From the NCBI RefSeq assembly GCF_963668665.1, contig NZ_OY764902.1:1119501-1183500 (forward strand): a DNA stretch of 64,000 nucleotides, read 5' to 3'. The notes beneath the pieces were generated by a model. The model saw only the letters and a program-made list of their open reading frames with translations, had not been told where the DNA came from and ran no database searches. Below, piece by piece: positions 43,623-52,287 of this stretch. The DNA comes from an uncultured Anaeromusa sp. (GTDB taxonomy: Bacteria > Bacillota > Negativicutes > Anaeromusales > Anaeromusaceae). The translations under genes were made by a program, and so were the position numbers. The stretch's first letter is position 1. Each line of letters begins with the position of its first letter.

Positions 43623-45040
43623 CAATGTCAAAAACCTATCGTGGAATAAACTGTAAAAAGCAATAAAAAGACTTGACAACTAGAACGTCACCTAATAATC
43701 GAAAAGGATACGTTTTATAGATCGTATACTACTTTCGATGATGGTGATGTAGCGTGATAAACCAACTATTTACCCAATTGAGAGATGCTCTTACGGACGT
43801 AAGTTTTATGTGTACGCATCGAACAAAAGCTACGTATTTTACTCGTTCTACCTGCACATTGGATTTCAAACGGCTTATGGCATTTACTTTGAAATTACCC
43901 AAGGGGGCGATGCAAATTGAATTAAATCAGTTTTTTAAAAAGTTTTTGCCAAGTTCAGAGCCCCAACGTGCTGCTTCTCTAAAAAAAGCACGGTTAAAAG
44001 TTGCGCCGTCGGCCTTTGTAGAGCTGATTAATGATGCGTTATCCACGATATACAAAAGTCCTTTTCAAGGCTTTCGAGGGTATCGAGTAGTTGCTGTGGA
44101 TGGTTCGGTTTTCGAAGTGCCAACTTATGCTAAATCTATATTTGGCACGTTAAACGCATCGGGTGCCAAAGTGGCAAAAGCTCAGATTTGCAATTTATAT
44201 GATGTATATAACCATATCATATTAGAAGGAGAAATTGCTCCTTACGTAACTAGCGAAAGGACGCAGGCTGCGCGGTTAATTGAACGTCTTGAAGAGAAAA
44301 GTCGTCACTTAGAAATAGAAAACCTCTATCTGTTTGATCGTGGTTTTCCTTCGAGGGAACTCATCCGCACATTAGGAAGCAGCCCGTATATCTTTCGCGT
44401 AAGCAAGGCTTTTTTAGCGCCGATTAATCGCGCAAATCAAGCGGATCAGTTGGTTGAAATCACGGATGATCAAGGAAATCAGCACCAAGTGCGAGTCCTA
44501 AACATTACGTTGCCATCAGGTGCAACCGAGAAACTGTTTAGCAATATCATTGACGAGAAGGTTACAATAGAGGATTTTAAAGAGCTCTACCAAAAACGCT
44601 GGGAAATTGAAACGCAGTATCGTACGTTAAAATCTGTCTTTGAAATTGAGTGCTTTAGCAGCTCTAATCTTCAGCTAATAGAGCAAGATTTTTATGCTGC
44701 AATTTATGTTTTCAATTTGCTAGCAGTTGCTCAAAACTATGCCAATGAGGAATTGAAGCAAGAAAAAGCAGACCTTACTTATGAGTATAAGACGAATACT
44801 AATGTCGCATTTTCCGAGTTGAAAGATATGGTTCTGGACATTGTATTGAGCAAAAACCCACTCAAGAAGCTTTTTGTCATGCGCAAGCTTCTAAATCGAA
44901 TCAAACGCTATAGTTTGCCGGTGCGTCCAAACAGAGCCTCTACGCCTCGGAAAGTTAGGTTTGCTTGCGTCAAATTCCCATTTAATACAAGGAGAAATCA
45001 TTGAAATGGATTTTTCTGGAATTATAGGTTTTTGACATTG
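43623..45040 (+). mobile_element. Complete IS4-family insertion sequence (1418 bp)
   Basis: Perfect 17-bp inverted ends, CAATGTCAAAAACCTAT (43623-43639) and ATAGGTTTTTGACATTG (45024-45040), enclose one transposase gene. The element is flanked by an exact 10-bp duplication CTTGCCAAAG (43613-43622 and 45041-45050), a length normal for IS4. The restored target reads CCTCCCTTGCCAAAGGGAGG, a palindrome, so insertion hit the middle of a hairpin repeat. Identical duplications and an open gene point to a recent, possibly active insertion. Confidence 0.95.
43754..45004 (+). CDS. IS4-family DDE transposase
   Basis: The 416-residue protein has the DDE nuclease fold of IS4 elements: first Asp in VVAVDGSVFEVPT, second Asp in YLFDRGFPSRELIR, and the YREK signature YQKRWEIETQYRTLK that supplies the catalytic Glu. 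It starts at a GTG without an obvious ribosome site, as is common for transposases. Base composition is lower in G+C than the flanks. The frame is intact, so the element may be active. Confidence 0.94.
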   Translation: MINQLFTQLRDALTDVSFMCTHRTKATYFTRSTCTLDFKRLMAFTLKLPKGAMQIELNQFFKKFLPSSEPQRAASLKKARLKVAPSAFVELINDALSTIYKSPFQGFRGYRVVAVDGSVFEVPTYAKSIFGTLNASGAKVAKAQICNLYDVYNHIILEGEIAPYVTSERTQAARLIERLEEKSRHLEIENLYLFDRGFPSRELIRTLGSSPYIFRVSKAFLAPINRANQADQLVEITDDQGNQHQVRVLNITLPSGATEKLFSNIIDEKVTIEDFKELYQKRWEIETQYRTLKSVFEIECFSSSNLQLIEQDFYAAIYVFNLLAVAQNYANEELKQEKADLTYEYKTNTNVAFSELKDMVLDIVLSKNPLKKLFVMRKLLNRIKRYSLPVRPNRASTPRKVRFACVKFPFNTRRNH

Positions 45041-45084
45041 CTTGCCAAAGGGAGGTGCCGCCACAGCGGCGGAGGGATTCAAAA

Positions 45085-45205
45085 CATACACTCTCTATCG
45101 CTCTTGCGTGCCCTCCCTCGACTCCGGTTCTCCTGTTCAAAATCCCGTGCCTTCTCTGGCCTTTTCTCTGTTGCCTCTGTTACTCTGTGTACCGTACTTT
45201 CCCGT
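45085..45205 (-). repeat. CT-rich dispersed repeat, copy m
   Basis: The region after the IS element holds CTCTTGCGTGCCCTCCCTCG, GGTTCTCCTGTTCAAAATCC and a CTCTGTTGCCTCTGTTACTC segment that matches, inverted, the unit near 22137. A further CT-rich box, TACCCTCCCTTTACTCTTG, lies at 45425-45443 between DUF951 and DUF3343. Confidence 0.65.
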
Positions 45206-45212
45206 ACTTCTT

Positions 45213-45416
45213 CTACTCCGCTTCACCAGCTTTGCCGACAATGCCCCGAAACGATTTTTCAAACTTAGGACGCGGAATGAGCACCCGATGGCCGCAGCCC
45301 ATGCACTTCAGCCCGATGTCCATGCCCGTACGCACGATCTCCCAACGGTCACTGCCGCAAGGATGCGCTTTTTTCATTTTCACTATATCCCCCATGTCCA
45401 CCTTGACAATATTCAT
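45213..45416 (-). CDS. DUF951 family protein
   Basis: This 67-residue protein matches DUF951, a short family of Firmicutes with no assigned function. The conserved stretch AHPCGSDRWEIVRTGMD and the pair KCMGCGHRVLIPR are intact, and the three cysteines (one in HPCG and two in CMGC) could hold a metal. In other genomes it often lies near chromosome-partition or mechanosensitive-channel genes; here it stands alone between repeats and a selenium gene set. Confidence 0.9.
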   Translation of the reverse strand: MNIVKVDMGDIVKMKKAHPCGSDRWEIVRTGMDIGLKCMGCGHRVLIPRPKFEKSFRGIVGKAGEAE

Positions 45417-45444
45417 ATCCTGCGTACCCTCCCTTTACTCTTGT

Positions 45445-45732
45445 TCATGCCTCGTTCCCCGTGCCCTCTTCTCCTATCTTCACCCAGCCTTCTTCACTGC
45501 GCTGATGCCAAAGACCGCAGCGCACGCCGGCTCGCTCCAGCAACGCCCGAAGCTCCGCCGCCTCAGCTAGAGCACAAAGCAGGCTTTGTCCGCAGCTAAG
45601 GTCCAGCTCCTGCGGCGTCGGCACAATGCGAATATTCCGTTGGCCAAGTTCCCGTTCCGCCAATAGCGCATCATGTACAGAAACCAGCGTCACTAAGCAA
45701 TCCAGTTGCGGATACAGTTTCGCCAAAATCAC
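45445..45732 (-). CDS. DUF3343 putative Se/S-carrier-like protein
   Basis: The 95-residue product matches DUF3343: CLVTLVSVHDALLAERELG, then NIRIVPTPQELDLSCGQSLL, where the cysteine after the PTPxEL motif is typical. It is thought to act in sulfur or selenium transfer. The frame continues far upstream but that part overlaps yedF in another phase, so the start is placed at the GTG at 45732, which overlaps the yedF TGA by 4 nt (GTGA). Gene order yedF-DUF3343 behind selD supports a selenium role. Confidence 0.8.
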   Translation of the reverse strand: MILAKLYPQLDCLVTLVSVHDALLAERELGQRNIRIVPTPQELDLSCGQSLLCALAEAAELRALLERAGVRCGLWHQRSEEGWVKIGEEGTGNEA

Positions 45733-46340
45733 AGCGTCAGCGTCCTTCCGGAACGAGCCAGTTCCAGAATGGTATACATATTTGTCACTTCTCCTACGGC
45801 CAGCTTGTCTTCCAGGTGGTAATAGGAAAGGCAAGTACCGCAGGACAGCACCTGACAGCCCGCCTCCGCCAGCGCCCGGATGGGCTCCAGCAAAGCCGAA
45901 GTTTCCACCGTCAGCTTCACGCCGCTGTTGAGGAAAAGCAACGCCTTCGGTACAGGCCCTTCCAAAAGCGTATGCAAGAACGAACGCATCAGCACCGCAC
46001 CCAGCTCGTCGCTGCCGTGACCCAAGGTATCTTTGGTAACCAAATAGACTAGCCCCGCTTCCGCAGGAGCTTCTTCCCGACAGCTTACGCATTCTCCCAA
46101 AAACGTTGGCAGCTCCGTTGCCTCGCCCTTGGTCAAACGCAAGGCAAACCCGCCAGCTTCTGCGGCCACGTCTACGGCGCAGCCCAAGGAAGTTCCTAGC
46201 TTGCGCACATTTTCCTTGGCAATTTCATTATCCACCCGCACCGTCAGCACGCCGGCGTTCATGGCATCCAGCGCCCGCTTGGTCAAAATGACCGGTTGCG
46301 GGCAAAGCAGCCCTCTGGCATCTACTTCATTCGACATCAA
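45729..46340 (-). CDS. yedF: Selenium metabolism protein YedF
   Basis: The 203-residue protein joins a TusA-like domain (VDARGLLCPQPVILTKRAL, with the CPxP motif) to a DsrE-like domain ending in a CGTCLSYYHLEDKL motif. YedF proteins accompany selD in organisms that use selenium and probably carry or store it as a persulfide-like species. It overlaps the selD end by 14 nt and the DUF3343 start by 4 nt, so the three genes form one translationally coupled unit. Confidence 0.9.
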   Translation of the reverse strand: MMSNEVDARGLLCPQPVILTKRALDAMNAGVLTVRVDNEIAKENVRKLGTSLGCAVDVAAEAGGFALRLTKGEATELPTFLGECVSCREEAPAEAGLVYLVTKDTLGHGSDELGAVLMRSFLHTLLEGPVPKALLFLNSGVKLTVETSALLEPIRALAEAGCQVLSCGTCLSYYHLEDKLAVGEVTNMYTILELARSGRTLTL

Positions 46341-47358
46341 TGGTTCCCCCTTCGCCGTCCGTTACACGGCCAATAATGGCTGCCGCCGCCACGCCCGCCG
46401 CCTGCAATTCTTGCAGCAGCTGCGGCGCTTCATCTTCACACAAAGCAATCAAAAGGCCGCCGGATGTCTGCGGATCATAGCATACATCACGCAACGCTTC
46501 GGGCACCGCGTCTCCAAAGCGCACCCGTGCGCCCAAATAATCCCGGTTAGTATAGGCTCCTGCCGGAATCAGCCCCATCGCCGCCGCTTCCAACACCTCC
46601 GGCAAGAGCGGCAAGGCCTTAGCATCCAAACAAATTTTGACGCCGCTGCCGGCGGCTACTTCCGCCGTATGCCCTAATAGGCCAAAGCCCGTAATATCCG
46701 TACAGCCGTGCACGTCAAAGCCTTCCATAACCAGCGCCGCCGCCTTGTTTAAGGTGGACATGGATTTCCCCGCCGCCGCCACGCCTGTGCCAAACATCTC
46801 CAAGCGAGACGCGGTTGTCAAAATCCCTGTGCCCAAAGCCTTAGTCAGCACCAATGCGTCTCCCGGGCGCGCTCCGGCGTTGGTCCGCACCCGCGAAGGA
46901 TGGCAGACGCCGGTCACGCTGAGACCGTATTTCGGCTCATTGTCGGCAATCGTATGGCCCCCGGCCAAAACCGCCCCGGCTTCGGCCACCTTGTCCATGC
47001 CGCCTTGGAGCACCTGAAGCAGCACTTCCGCCGGCAGCTTGCAAAGAGGCCAAGCCACCACATTCAACGCCGTCAGCGGCTTGCCGCCCATGGCATAGAC
47101 ATCGCTCAGACTGTTCGCCGCCGCAATCTGTCCGAACAAATACGGATCATCCACCATGGGCGGAAAAAAATCAACCGTCTGAATGAGCGCGGTTTCTTCG
47201 TTTAATAAAAACACCCCGGCATCATCCGACGTATCCGTCCCTACTAAAAGGCGCGGATCACTCGGCGCCTTGAGCTGCCGCAGCACCTGCGACAACGAGC
47301 CCGGCGGCACCTTGGCGGCACAGCCACCGCTATTTGTAAACTGAGTCAGCTTCACCAT
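46327..47358 (-). CDS. selD: Selenide, water dikinase (selenophosphate synthetase)
   Basis: SelD makes selenophosphate from selenide and ATP. The 343-residue protein has the active loop GGCAAK with Cys13 and Lys16, so this copy uses cysteine and not selenocysteine, and the ATP-binding segments GTDTSDDAGVFLL and DITGFGLLGHTAEVA. The start at 47358 follows AGGAGGGG and lies just before the active loop; the frame is open to 47478. selA, selB and tRNA-Sec are not in the window. Confidence 0.94.
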   Translation of the reverse strand: MVKLTQFTNSGGCAAKVPPGSLSQVLRQLKAPSDPRLLVGTDTSDDAGVFLLNEETALIQTVDFFPPMVDDPYLFGQIAAANSLSDVYAMGGKPLTALNVVAWPLCKLPAEVLLQVLQGGMDKVAEAGAVLAGGHTIADNEPKYGLSVTGVCHPSRVRTNAGARPGDALVLTKALGTGILTTASRLEMFGTGVAAAGKSMSTLNKAAALVMEGFDVHGCTDITGFGLLGHTAEVAAGSGVKICLDAKALPLLPEVLEAAAMGLIPAGAYTNRDYLGARVRFGDAVPEALRDVCYDPQTSGGLLIALCEDEAPQLLQELQAAGVAAAAIIGRVTDGEGGTIDVE

Positions 47359-47502
47359 GAAGCATCCCCTCCTATCATTTCCTGTAGCCATAGTAAATTC
47401 TACACTCTTCTTCAGGCTCCTGCAAATAAGACGATTAGCAGAACTTTCATAGGATACGATTGGCGAAACAACGAGCAATCGAAACCCATAGTGTTTTTAC
47501 TT

Positions 47503-48483
47503 TTATTCCCATCCAAGCAATCCAAATATGTCTCTAATATTATTTTCTTCTGAAAGGAGAAATCGCTTGTATTCTTCTCCATCCATATACTGTACTTGCA
47601 GTCCTGCATCCTGCATTTTTTTTACATGTTCAGGATGGTTAATTCCTGCTGCAAATGCATCTGCTACCTTCTTAACTTTATTAAGATCTACCCCTTTTTT
47701 CATTGCAATTCCACGAGCAGAGTAAGAGTATACACCTGGATAGCCAAGCTCCTCCATCGTTGGAACATCTGGAATTATTTCGGATCGTACCGGAGACATA
47801 ATTGCAATTATCTTCAATTTTTGGTCTTTATGCAATTGACAAAGCTCACCTACATTGGCAAAAAGAACATCAATACGCCCTTTAACCACCGCATCTATTC
47901 CTTGTGCCGTTCCACGAAAGTGCGTACCTACAAACTCACTTCCATACTGTTGATTAATCTTTAATTGAGCAATATTATCATCGCTCGCATAACCAGTCGC
48001 TGCTGCCGTAACTTCCCTTGTCTGAGCGTAAGCCATTAACTCAGCCAAATTTTCAAACCGCGCCTCATCATGACGAATAGCAATAACCCCATAATCCATT
48101 ACATGATTGGCTATTAATTCAAAATCATCCAAAGTTGCCGGTCTTTTACTTGCCGGATCCATATATCCAGTAATTATATTAGGCGTATTAATATAGGCCA
48201 GAGTATAACCATCCGCCTCTTCATCCAGCAGTTCTTTCCAGCCGCTCCAACCGCCCTCACCTGTTTTAAAACTAATCGTTATTGGTATTCCTAGATTTTT
48301 TTCCACATAAGGAAGCAAAGCGCGAGCCGATTCAGCAGTTCCGCCGCCAGGAGCAAAGCTAACAATGATAGTAAGCGCTTTGGACGGATATGGTTCTGAT
48401 ATTAGTGCATTACCACACCCAGCCAATACGATTAAACAACTAATACCGATTAGCCACTTGACTAACTTTATTGGCAAATACAT
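47503..48483 (-). CDS. Orphan TctC-type substrate-binding lipoprotein
   Basis: This 326-residue protein is the periplasmic binding component of a tripartite tricarboxylate transporter, with a lipoprotein signal (LIGISCLIVLAGC) and the family motifs IIVSFAPGGGTAESARAL and FVGTHFRGTAQGIDAVV. It would bind a carboxylate outside the membrane. No TctA or TctB genes are present in the window, so it may serve as the ligand sensor of the adjacent LytS-type kinase, as BctC does for BctDE in Bordetella. The ATG at 48483 follows GGAGGG. Confidence 0.88.
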   Translation of the reverse strand: MYLPIKLVKWLIGISCLIVLAGCGNALISEPYPSKALTIIVSFAPGGGTAESARALLPYVEKNLGIPITISFKTGEGGWSGWKELLDEEADGYTLAYINTPNIITGYMDPASKRPATLDDFELIANHVMDYGVIAIRHDEARFENLAELMAYAQTREVTAAATGYASDDNIAQLKINQQYGSEFVGTHFRGTAQGIDAVVKGRIDVLFANVGELCQLHKDQKLKIIAIMSPVRSEIIPDVPTMEELGYPGVYSYSARGIAMKKGVDLNKVKKVADAFAAGINHPEHVKKMQDAGLQVQYMDGEEYKRFLLSEENNIRDIFGLLGWE

Positions 48484-48512
48484 AGCGCCCTCCACTAAAA
48501 GGCTATTATTCT

Positions 48513-49250
48513 TTACAAGTTGAACATGTTTTTTATCGCAATGCGCTGCGAACGACTTACAGGCACTTCGGTTTTATTATCATCCATTAGCAATACATAG
48601 GTATTATTAAACCACGGTCTCACTTCTATAACCCGATAAAGATTTACGATGTAGTTCCGATGACACCGAAAAAACGTTTCTTTTTGAAGTCTATTTTCCA
48701 ATTCTGAAAGAGAAAATTGACAAACGTAATCGCGCCCCTCCGCCCGTATATAAACAGATCTATCGCTCGCATAAGCCATCATAATATCTTGTTGGTCCAA
48801 CAAAGAAAATCGTCCGTTGATTTCTACCCCAACCTTAGGAATACTAGCAAATTTCCTTTTTTCCTCTTCGGGTATTTGTTTTTCAACTTCAGCAAAGTTA
48901 ATTGCCGCTAGGCGAATTTGCTCTTTTATATCCTCTTCTGAAAAAGGTTTTAGAATATACCCTCTCGCCCCAACCTTAAATGCCTCAAGAGCAAATTTTT
49001 CATGTGCTGTAACGTAGATAATATAGGGTGGTTTTTGAATGGTCTTAAGAATATGACCAAGTTGAATTCCTGACAATCCAGGCATCTCAATATCTAAAAA
49101 CACTACATCCGGTTCAAGCTTAACAATCGCTTCTAACGCCGCATTTCCAGAAATACACGATTTTAAAACTTTCACGTCTTGCATATGACTAAGAATATAT
49201 TCTAACTCCATAACAATATGGCTTTCATCATCGGCTATTAGAACACGCAC
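48513..49250 (-). CDS. LytTR-family response regulator
   Basis: The 245-residue protein has a receiver domain with the phosphorylation site in VVFLDIEMPG and the switch region ILKPFSEED, followed by a LytTR DNA-binding domain (FFRCHRNYIVNLYRV). It is cognate to the LytS-type kinase just upstream: its GTG lies 1 nt after the kinase stop, behind AAGGTGG. Likely targets are the tctC gene 30 nt downstream and the catabolic genes beyond the kinase, but no operator was found. Confidence 0.92.
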   Translation of the reverse strand: MRVLIADDESHIVMELEYILSHMQDVKVLKSCISGNAALEAIVKLEPDVVFLDIEMPGLSGIQLGHILKTIQKPPYIIYVTAHEKFALEAFKVGARGYILKPFSEEDIKEQIRLAAINFAEVEKQIPEEEKRKFASIPKVGVEINGRFSLLDQQDIMMAYASDRSVYIRAEGRDYVCQFSLSELENRLQKETFFRCHRNYIVNLYRVIEVRPWFNNTYVLLMDDNKTEVPVSRSQRIAIKNMFNL

Positions 49251-49251
49251 T

Positions 49252-50934
49252 TTATTGCCCACCTTTCTTAACTGCCATTGGTATCTGAATTTCAGCCGTT
49301 GCACCAGGATTTTTATTTTGTATAGTAAATGAATATTCTTTCCCAAAAATGCTTTTTAGTCTCCGGTTCACATTCGTAAGTCCGACCCCCATAGACCCTA
49401 GGACTTTGTTGTTTCTAAGAGCTTCTATTACTTCTTCCGGGATTCCCACCCCATTATCTTCTACTTTGACAATCATCCTGTTTTCAACTATTTGAGCTGT
49501 CACTACTACTTTCAAGGCTCCGTCTACTGACGCCAAACCATGATTTAATGAGTTTTCAACTAGTGGCTGCAAGGTAAATGCAGGGAAAGCGATATCTAAA
49601 CACTTAGATTCAATCACATTCTCTACGGCAAGGCGTTCACCAAACCTAGCTTGTTGAATCGTTAAGTAGAACTCAATACATTTCATCTCTTCAGAAAACG
49701 GAATCAGATCTTCCGTCGTTTTCAAGTTTTTTCTAAGAAAAGAAGCTAAGGTCAATATTAAATGCTGCGCTTTTTCAGGTTCAGTACGAACAAGAAATTT
49801 TATTACACTTAACGTATTAAATAGAAAATGCGGATTTATTTGCGATCGCAGCGTATCATATTCTGCTTTTGACAACATTTGCTCCTTTTGCCTTAATCTC
49901 GCTATATAAATTTGCGAGCTGATCAGCTCCGCAATTCCGGTTACCAATTTAACATCCGGAGGATGAATAACATCTCTAACTTTATAGACTTCAAGATTTC
50001 CAATCCGCTCGTCTCCACAATTCAAAGCAACAACAATAGCTGAATCAAGCGGACACACCTTATACGCACAGCCAATTTCCGCATGCGAATTGGCAATTCC
50101 AATTTCATGTTTAGTAAGCATCGCCATCTGCGGCAAAACTACATCTCCCACTTTGTGGTGCTCATCTCCAGCGCCACAAAAGGCTAATACTTTTTTTCCG
50201 TCATTAATAGAAACCGCGCCAAAGCCGGCTTCAGCTAAAAGAATACTTGCTATTTTTTGTGCACTTTTGAGATCAAGTTCACCTCGCACCACAGGCAATG
50301 TTTTCTGAGCAACTACGGTTGCTATTTCCGCATAACTGGCGCCAATAGAATACTGACTATGCTGAACTTTTTTCAAAATGCTAACAAATAGACCTCCGCC
50401 AATTGCATTTATAATTACATTGGCCGGCCCAAGCCAGCTTACCAAAGCAAGTGCTAAAACCGAGGGTTTAGCCAAAAGAACAACAAGAAGCAACTCAAGC
50501 GTTCCTGCAATAGCGCCCAAAAAAAACGCTTTCCCAAAACTAATTCTCTTTTCTCGATAGTGCTTATAGAAGAAGCCGCCTATAATACCACTTGCTATCA
50601 TGGATAAAAAATCAGGCAATGCAGTGAAGCCGCCTAATGTATAACGATGAAGCCCGCCCATTACTCCCACTATGGTTCCAACAATAGGGCCTGAAATCAA
50701 CCCCGCAATAGCAGGGCAAATGATCCGGCTAGACAATAGCGCTCCGTTAAAAACCTCCGTTCCAGCTATATTGGTCACGATCGACAAAATACTGAAGATA
50801 ACTATCAAATTCACCTTATCCAAAGAATTGGAAATCATCACAAGTGAACGCTGCAAAACAGCATAATGTGTAAGTGGATATGCCAAAAGAACTATAAGAC
50901 CAACATTTTTAATGCTTTCTATGCTAACGTCCAC
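49252..50934 (-). CDS. LytS-type sensor histidine kinase (5TMR-LYT)
   Basis: The 560-residue kinase has a 5TMR-LYT membrane sensor (about residues 1-190, with FNGALLSSRIICPAIAGL), a GAF-like domain, and a LytS-type kinase core. The phospho-acceptor histidine lies in LRSQINPHFLFNTLSVIKF and the ATP lid in VEDNGVGIPEEV. It starts at a GTG behind AAAGGGG. The gene is at the head of kinase-regulator-tctC. The signal may be the free carboxylate or its TctC-bound form. Confidence 0.92.
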   Translation of the reverse strand: MDVSIESIKNVGLIVLLAYPLTHYAVLQRSLVMISNSLDKVNLIVIFSILSIVTNIAGTEVFNGALLSSRIICPAIAGLISGPIVGTIVGVMGGLHRYTLGGFTALPDFLSMIASGIIGGFFYKHYREKRISFGKAFFLGAIAGTLELLLVVLLAKPSVLALALVSWLGPANVIINAIGGGLFVSILKKVQHSQYSIGASYAEIATVVAQKTLPVVRGELDLKSAQKIASILLAEAGFGAVSINDGKKVLAFCGAGDEHHKVGDVVLPQMAMLTKHEIGIANSHAEIGCAYKVCPLDSAIVVALNCGDERIGNLEVYKVRDVIHPPDVKLVTGIAELISSQIYIARLRQKEQMLSKAEYDTLRSQINPHFLFNTLSVIKFLVRTEPEKAQHLILTLASFLRKNLKTTEDLIPFSEEMKCIEFYLTIQQARFGERLAVENVIESKCLDIAFPAFTLQPLVENSLNHGLASVDGALKVVVTAQIVENRMIVKVEDNGVGIPEEVIEALRNNKVLGSMGVGLTNVNRRLKSIFGKEYSFTIQNKNPGATAEIQIPMAVKKGGQ

Positions 50935-51314
50935 TTTTCAATCCCCTTTCCTTGAAATTTTAATTTAGCTTCACAACCGACTGCCTTGTGCTTATGCAAT
51001 ATTGCGGCTCCCCTGCATAACAAAGCTCTTTTTCCCTTTGTCTGATCCCTTTCTAATTCGATCCTTGCTTTCGCCAAGCTTGACTGTAGATTCTGCATCA
51101 ACGTTTACTATACTTTCAGATTTTTCAGTTCTAATCTTATTAGCATTATATACTACTACCTTTGATTTTTGCACTTCTCTATCATCTTCTTGGAAACACT
51201 TAGTATAAACAAAATGACGGTATACTAACATACCGTCATTTTGCTTTACCATTAATTAACTCGGCTATATTACAAAAACACTTTTTGCTTCACAACAATC
51301 CCGTTTGCAGATAC
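50935..51314. other. Gap between the kinase gene and the dehydrogenase gene
   Basis: This 380-bp A+T-rich stretch holds the strong hairpin at 51211-51242 and the leader of the kinase gene. An 86-codon frame on the minus strand (50992-51252) overlaps the terminator and has no recognisable domain, so it was not called. Confidence 0.5.
51207..51246 (-). terminator. Bidirectional-type terminator after the dehydrogenase gene
   Basis: AAAATGACGGTAT and ATACCGTCATTTT form a perfect 13-bp stem with a 6-nt loop. It ends the rraA-MFS-dehydrogenase unit about 70 nt past the dehydrogenase stop. Confidence 0.88.
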
Positions 51315-52244
51315 TCATAATTTAGCGTGGACTTCGTCACCATTTTTAGCCCGTACAATTTCATCGACGGCGCCAATTCCCATCCGAATGAGAGCATCTG
51401 CTGTATTGGCGCCATTGTGAGGAGTAGCAATAAAGTTTTCACAAGTTAATAAAGGATGATCAATTTTGATAGGTTCTTCCACAAACACATCTAATGCTGC
51501 TCCGAACAGTTTATTACTTTTCAATGCCTCATATAGATCATCTTCACTTACGATACCACCGCGAGATGTATTAACAAGCACAGCCGTTTTCTTCATCCAC
51601 GACAGCTCTTGCGCCGAAATCATATTTCTCGTTTTTTCCGTCAACGGTACCGAAATAGAGATAATATCACTAGCTCGGCATAATTCTTCAAGAGTAGCTA
51701 CTTTTGCAAAGCCTAGTGAACTACACTGTTCTGCCGCAGTAAAAGGATCATATACAATAACATTTACAGCAAATGCGTCACGAAGTTTCTTGCCAACAGA
51801 CAGGCCGATTTTCCCCAGGCCGATTAGCCCCAGTGTTTTCCCCGCCATTTCATAACCGCTTAAATACATAGGTGAATTTTTTTCGAGACCGTCTAAGGCG
51901 GCCAAATGGCTCTGAGTAATTTTCCGCACACAGCTAAAGGCAAGACCTATAGCCAATTCGGCAACAGAATTCATGTTGGCTTCCGGCGTATTGGTTACCA
52001 CAATATTTTTGTTTTTTGCATAAGGAATGTCGATATTATCCACCCCTACACCATGTTTGGCAATGATCTTCAGCTTCGGCATCTGATCAATAACTTTCTG
52101 CGACATCTTAAAGGTCCTGACAATTACCGCTTCCGCTTCCGCATAACTTCTAATTTTATCGCTATCCCAGGTTACTACATCCAGGTTTTTCTGCGCATAC
52201 GCTAGCGCCTGATCTGATATCGGATCAAAAATATATGTTTTCAT
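51315..52244 (-). CDS. D-2-hydroxyacid dehydrogenase (phosphoglycerate dehydrogenase-like)
   Basis: The 309-residue protein has the NAD-binding motif GLIGLGKIGLSVGKK and the catalytic Arg in VNTSRGGIVSED, Glu in VFVEEPI and His in ATPHNGANT. It lacks the C-terminal ACT extension of SerA, so it is a catabolic-type short form. In its cluster (MFS carrier, RraA-like lyase) it probably oxidises an imported hydroxyacid to the 2-keto acid. The ATG at 52244 follows GGAGG. Confidence 0.9.
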   Translation of the reverse strand: MKTYIFDPISDQALAYAQKNLDVVTWDSDKIRSYAEAEAVIVRTFKMSQKVIDQMPKLKIIAKHGVGVDNIDIPYAKNKNIVVTNTPEANMNSVAELAIGLAFSCVRKITQSHLAALDGLEKNSPMYLSGYEMAGKTLGLIGLGKIGLSVGKKLRDAFAVNVIVYDPFTAAEQCSSLGFAKVATLEELCRASDIISISVPLTEKTRNMISAQELSWMKKTAVLVNTSRGGIVSEDDLYEALKSNKLFGAALDVFVEEPIKIDHPLLTCENFIATPHNGANTADALIRMGIGAVDEIVRAKNGDEVHAKL

Positions 52245-52287
52245 GGATTTTCGCCTCCACATCTACGTAATTAGAATCAACTGCACG

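Noticed and set aside
45733..46092. N-terminal extension of the DUF3343 frame
   Set aside because: It overlaps yedF in another phase and encodes low-complexity sequence; the GTG at 45732 fits gene coupling.
46327..47358. Selenocysteine-containing SelD
   Set aside because: The active-site residue is encoded as an ordinary cysteine codon and there is no in-frame TGA.
50992..51252. 86-codon minus-strand frame before the LytS gene
   Set aside because: It starts inside the terminator hairpin, has no domain and lies in a leader region.
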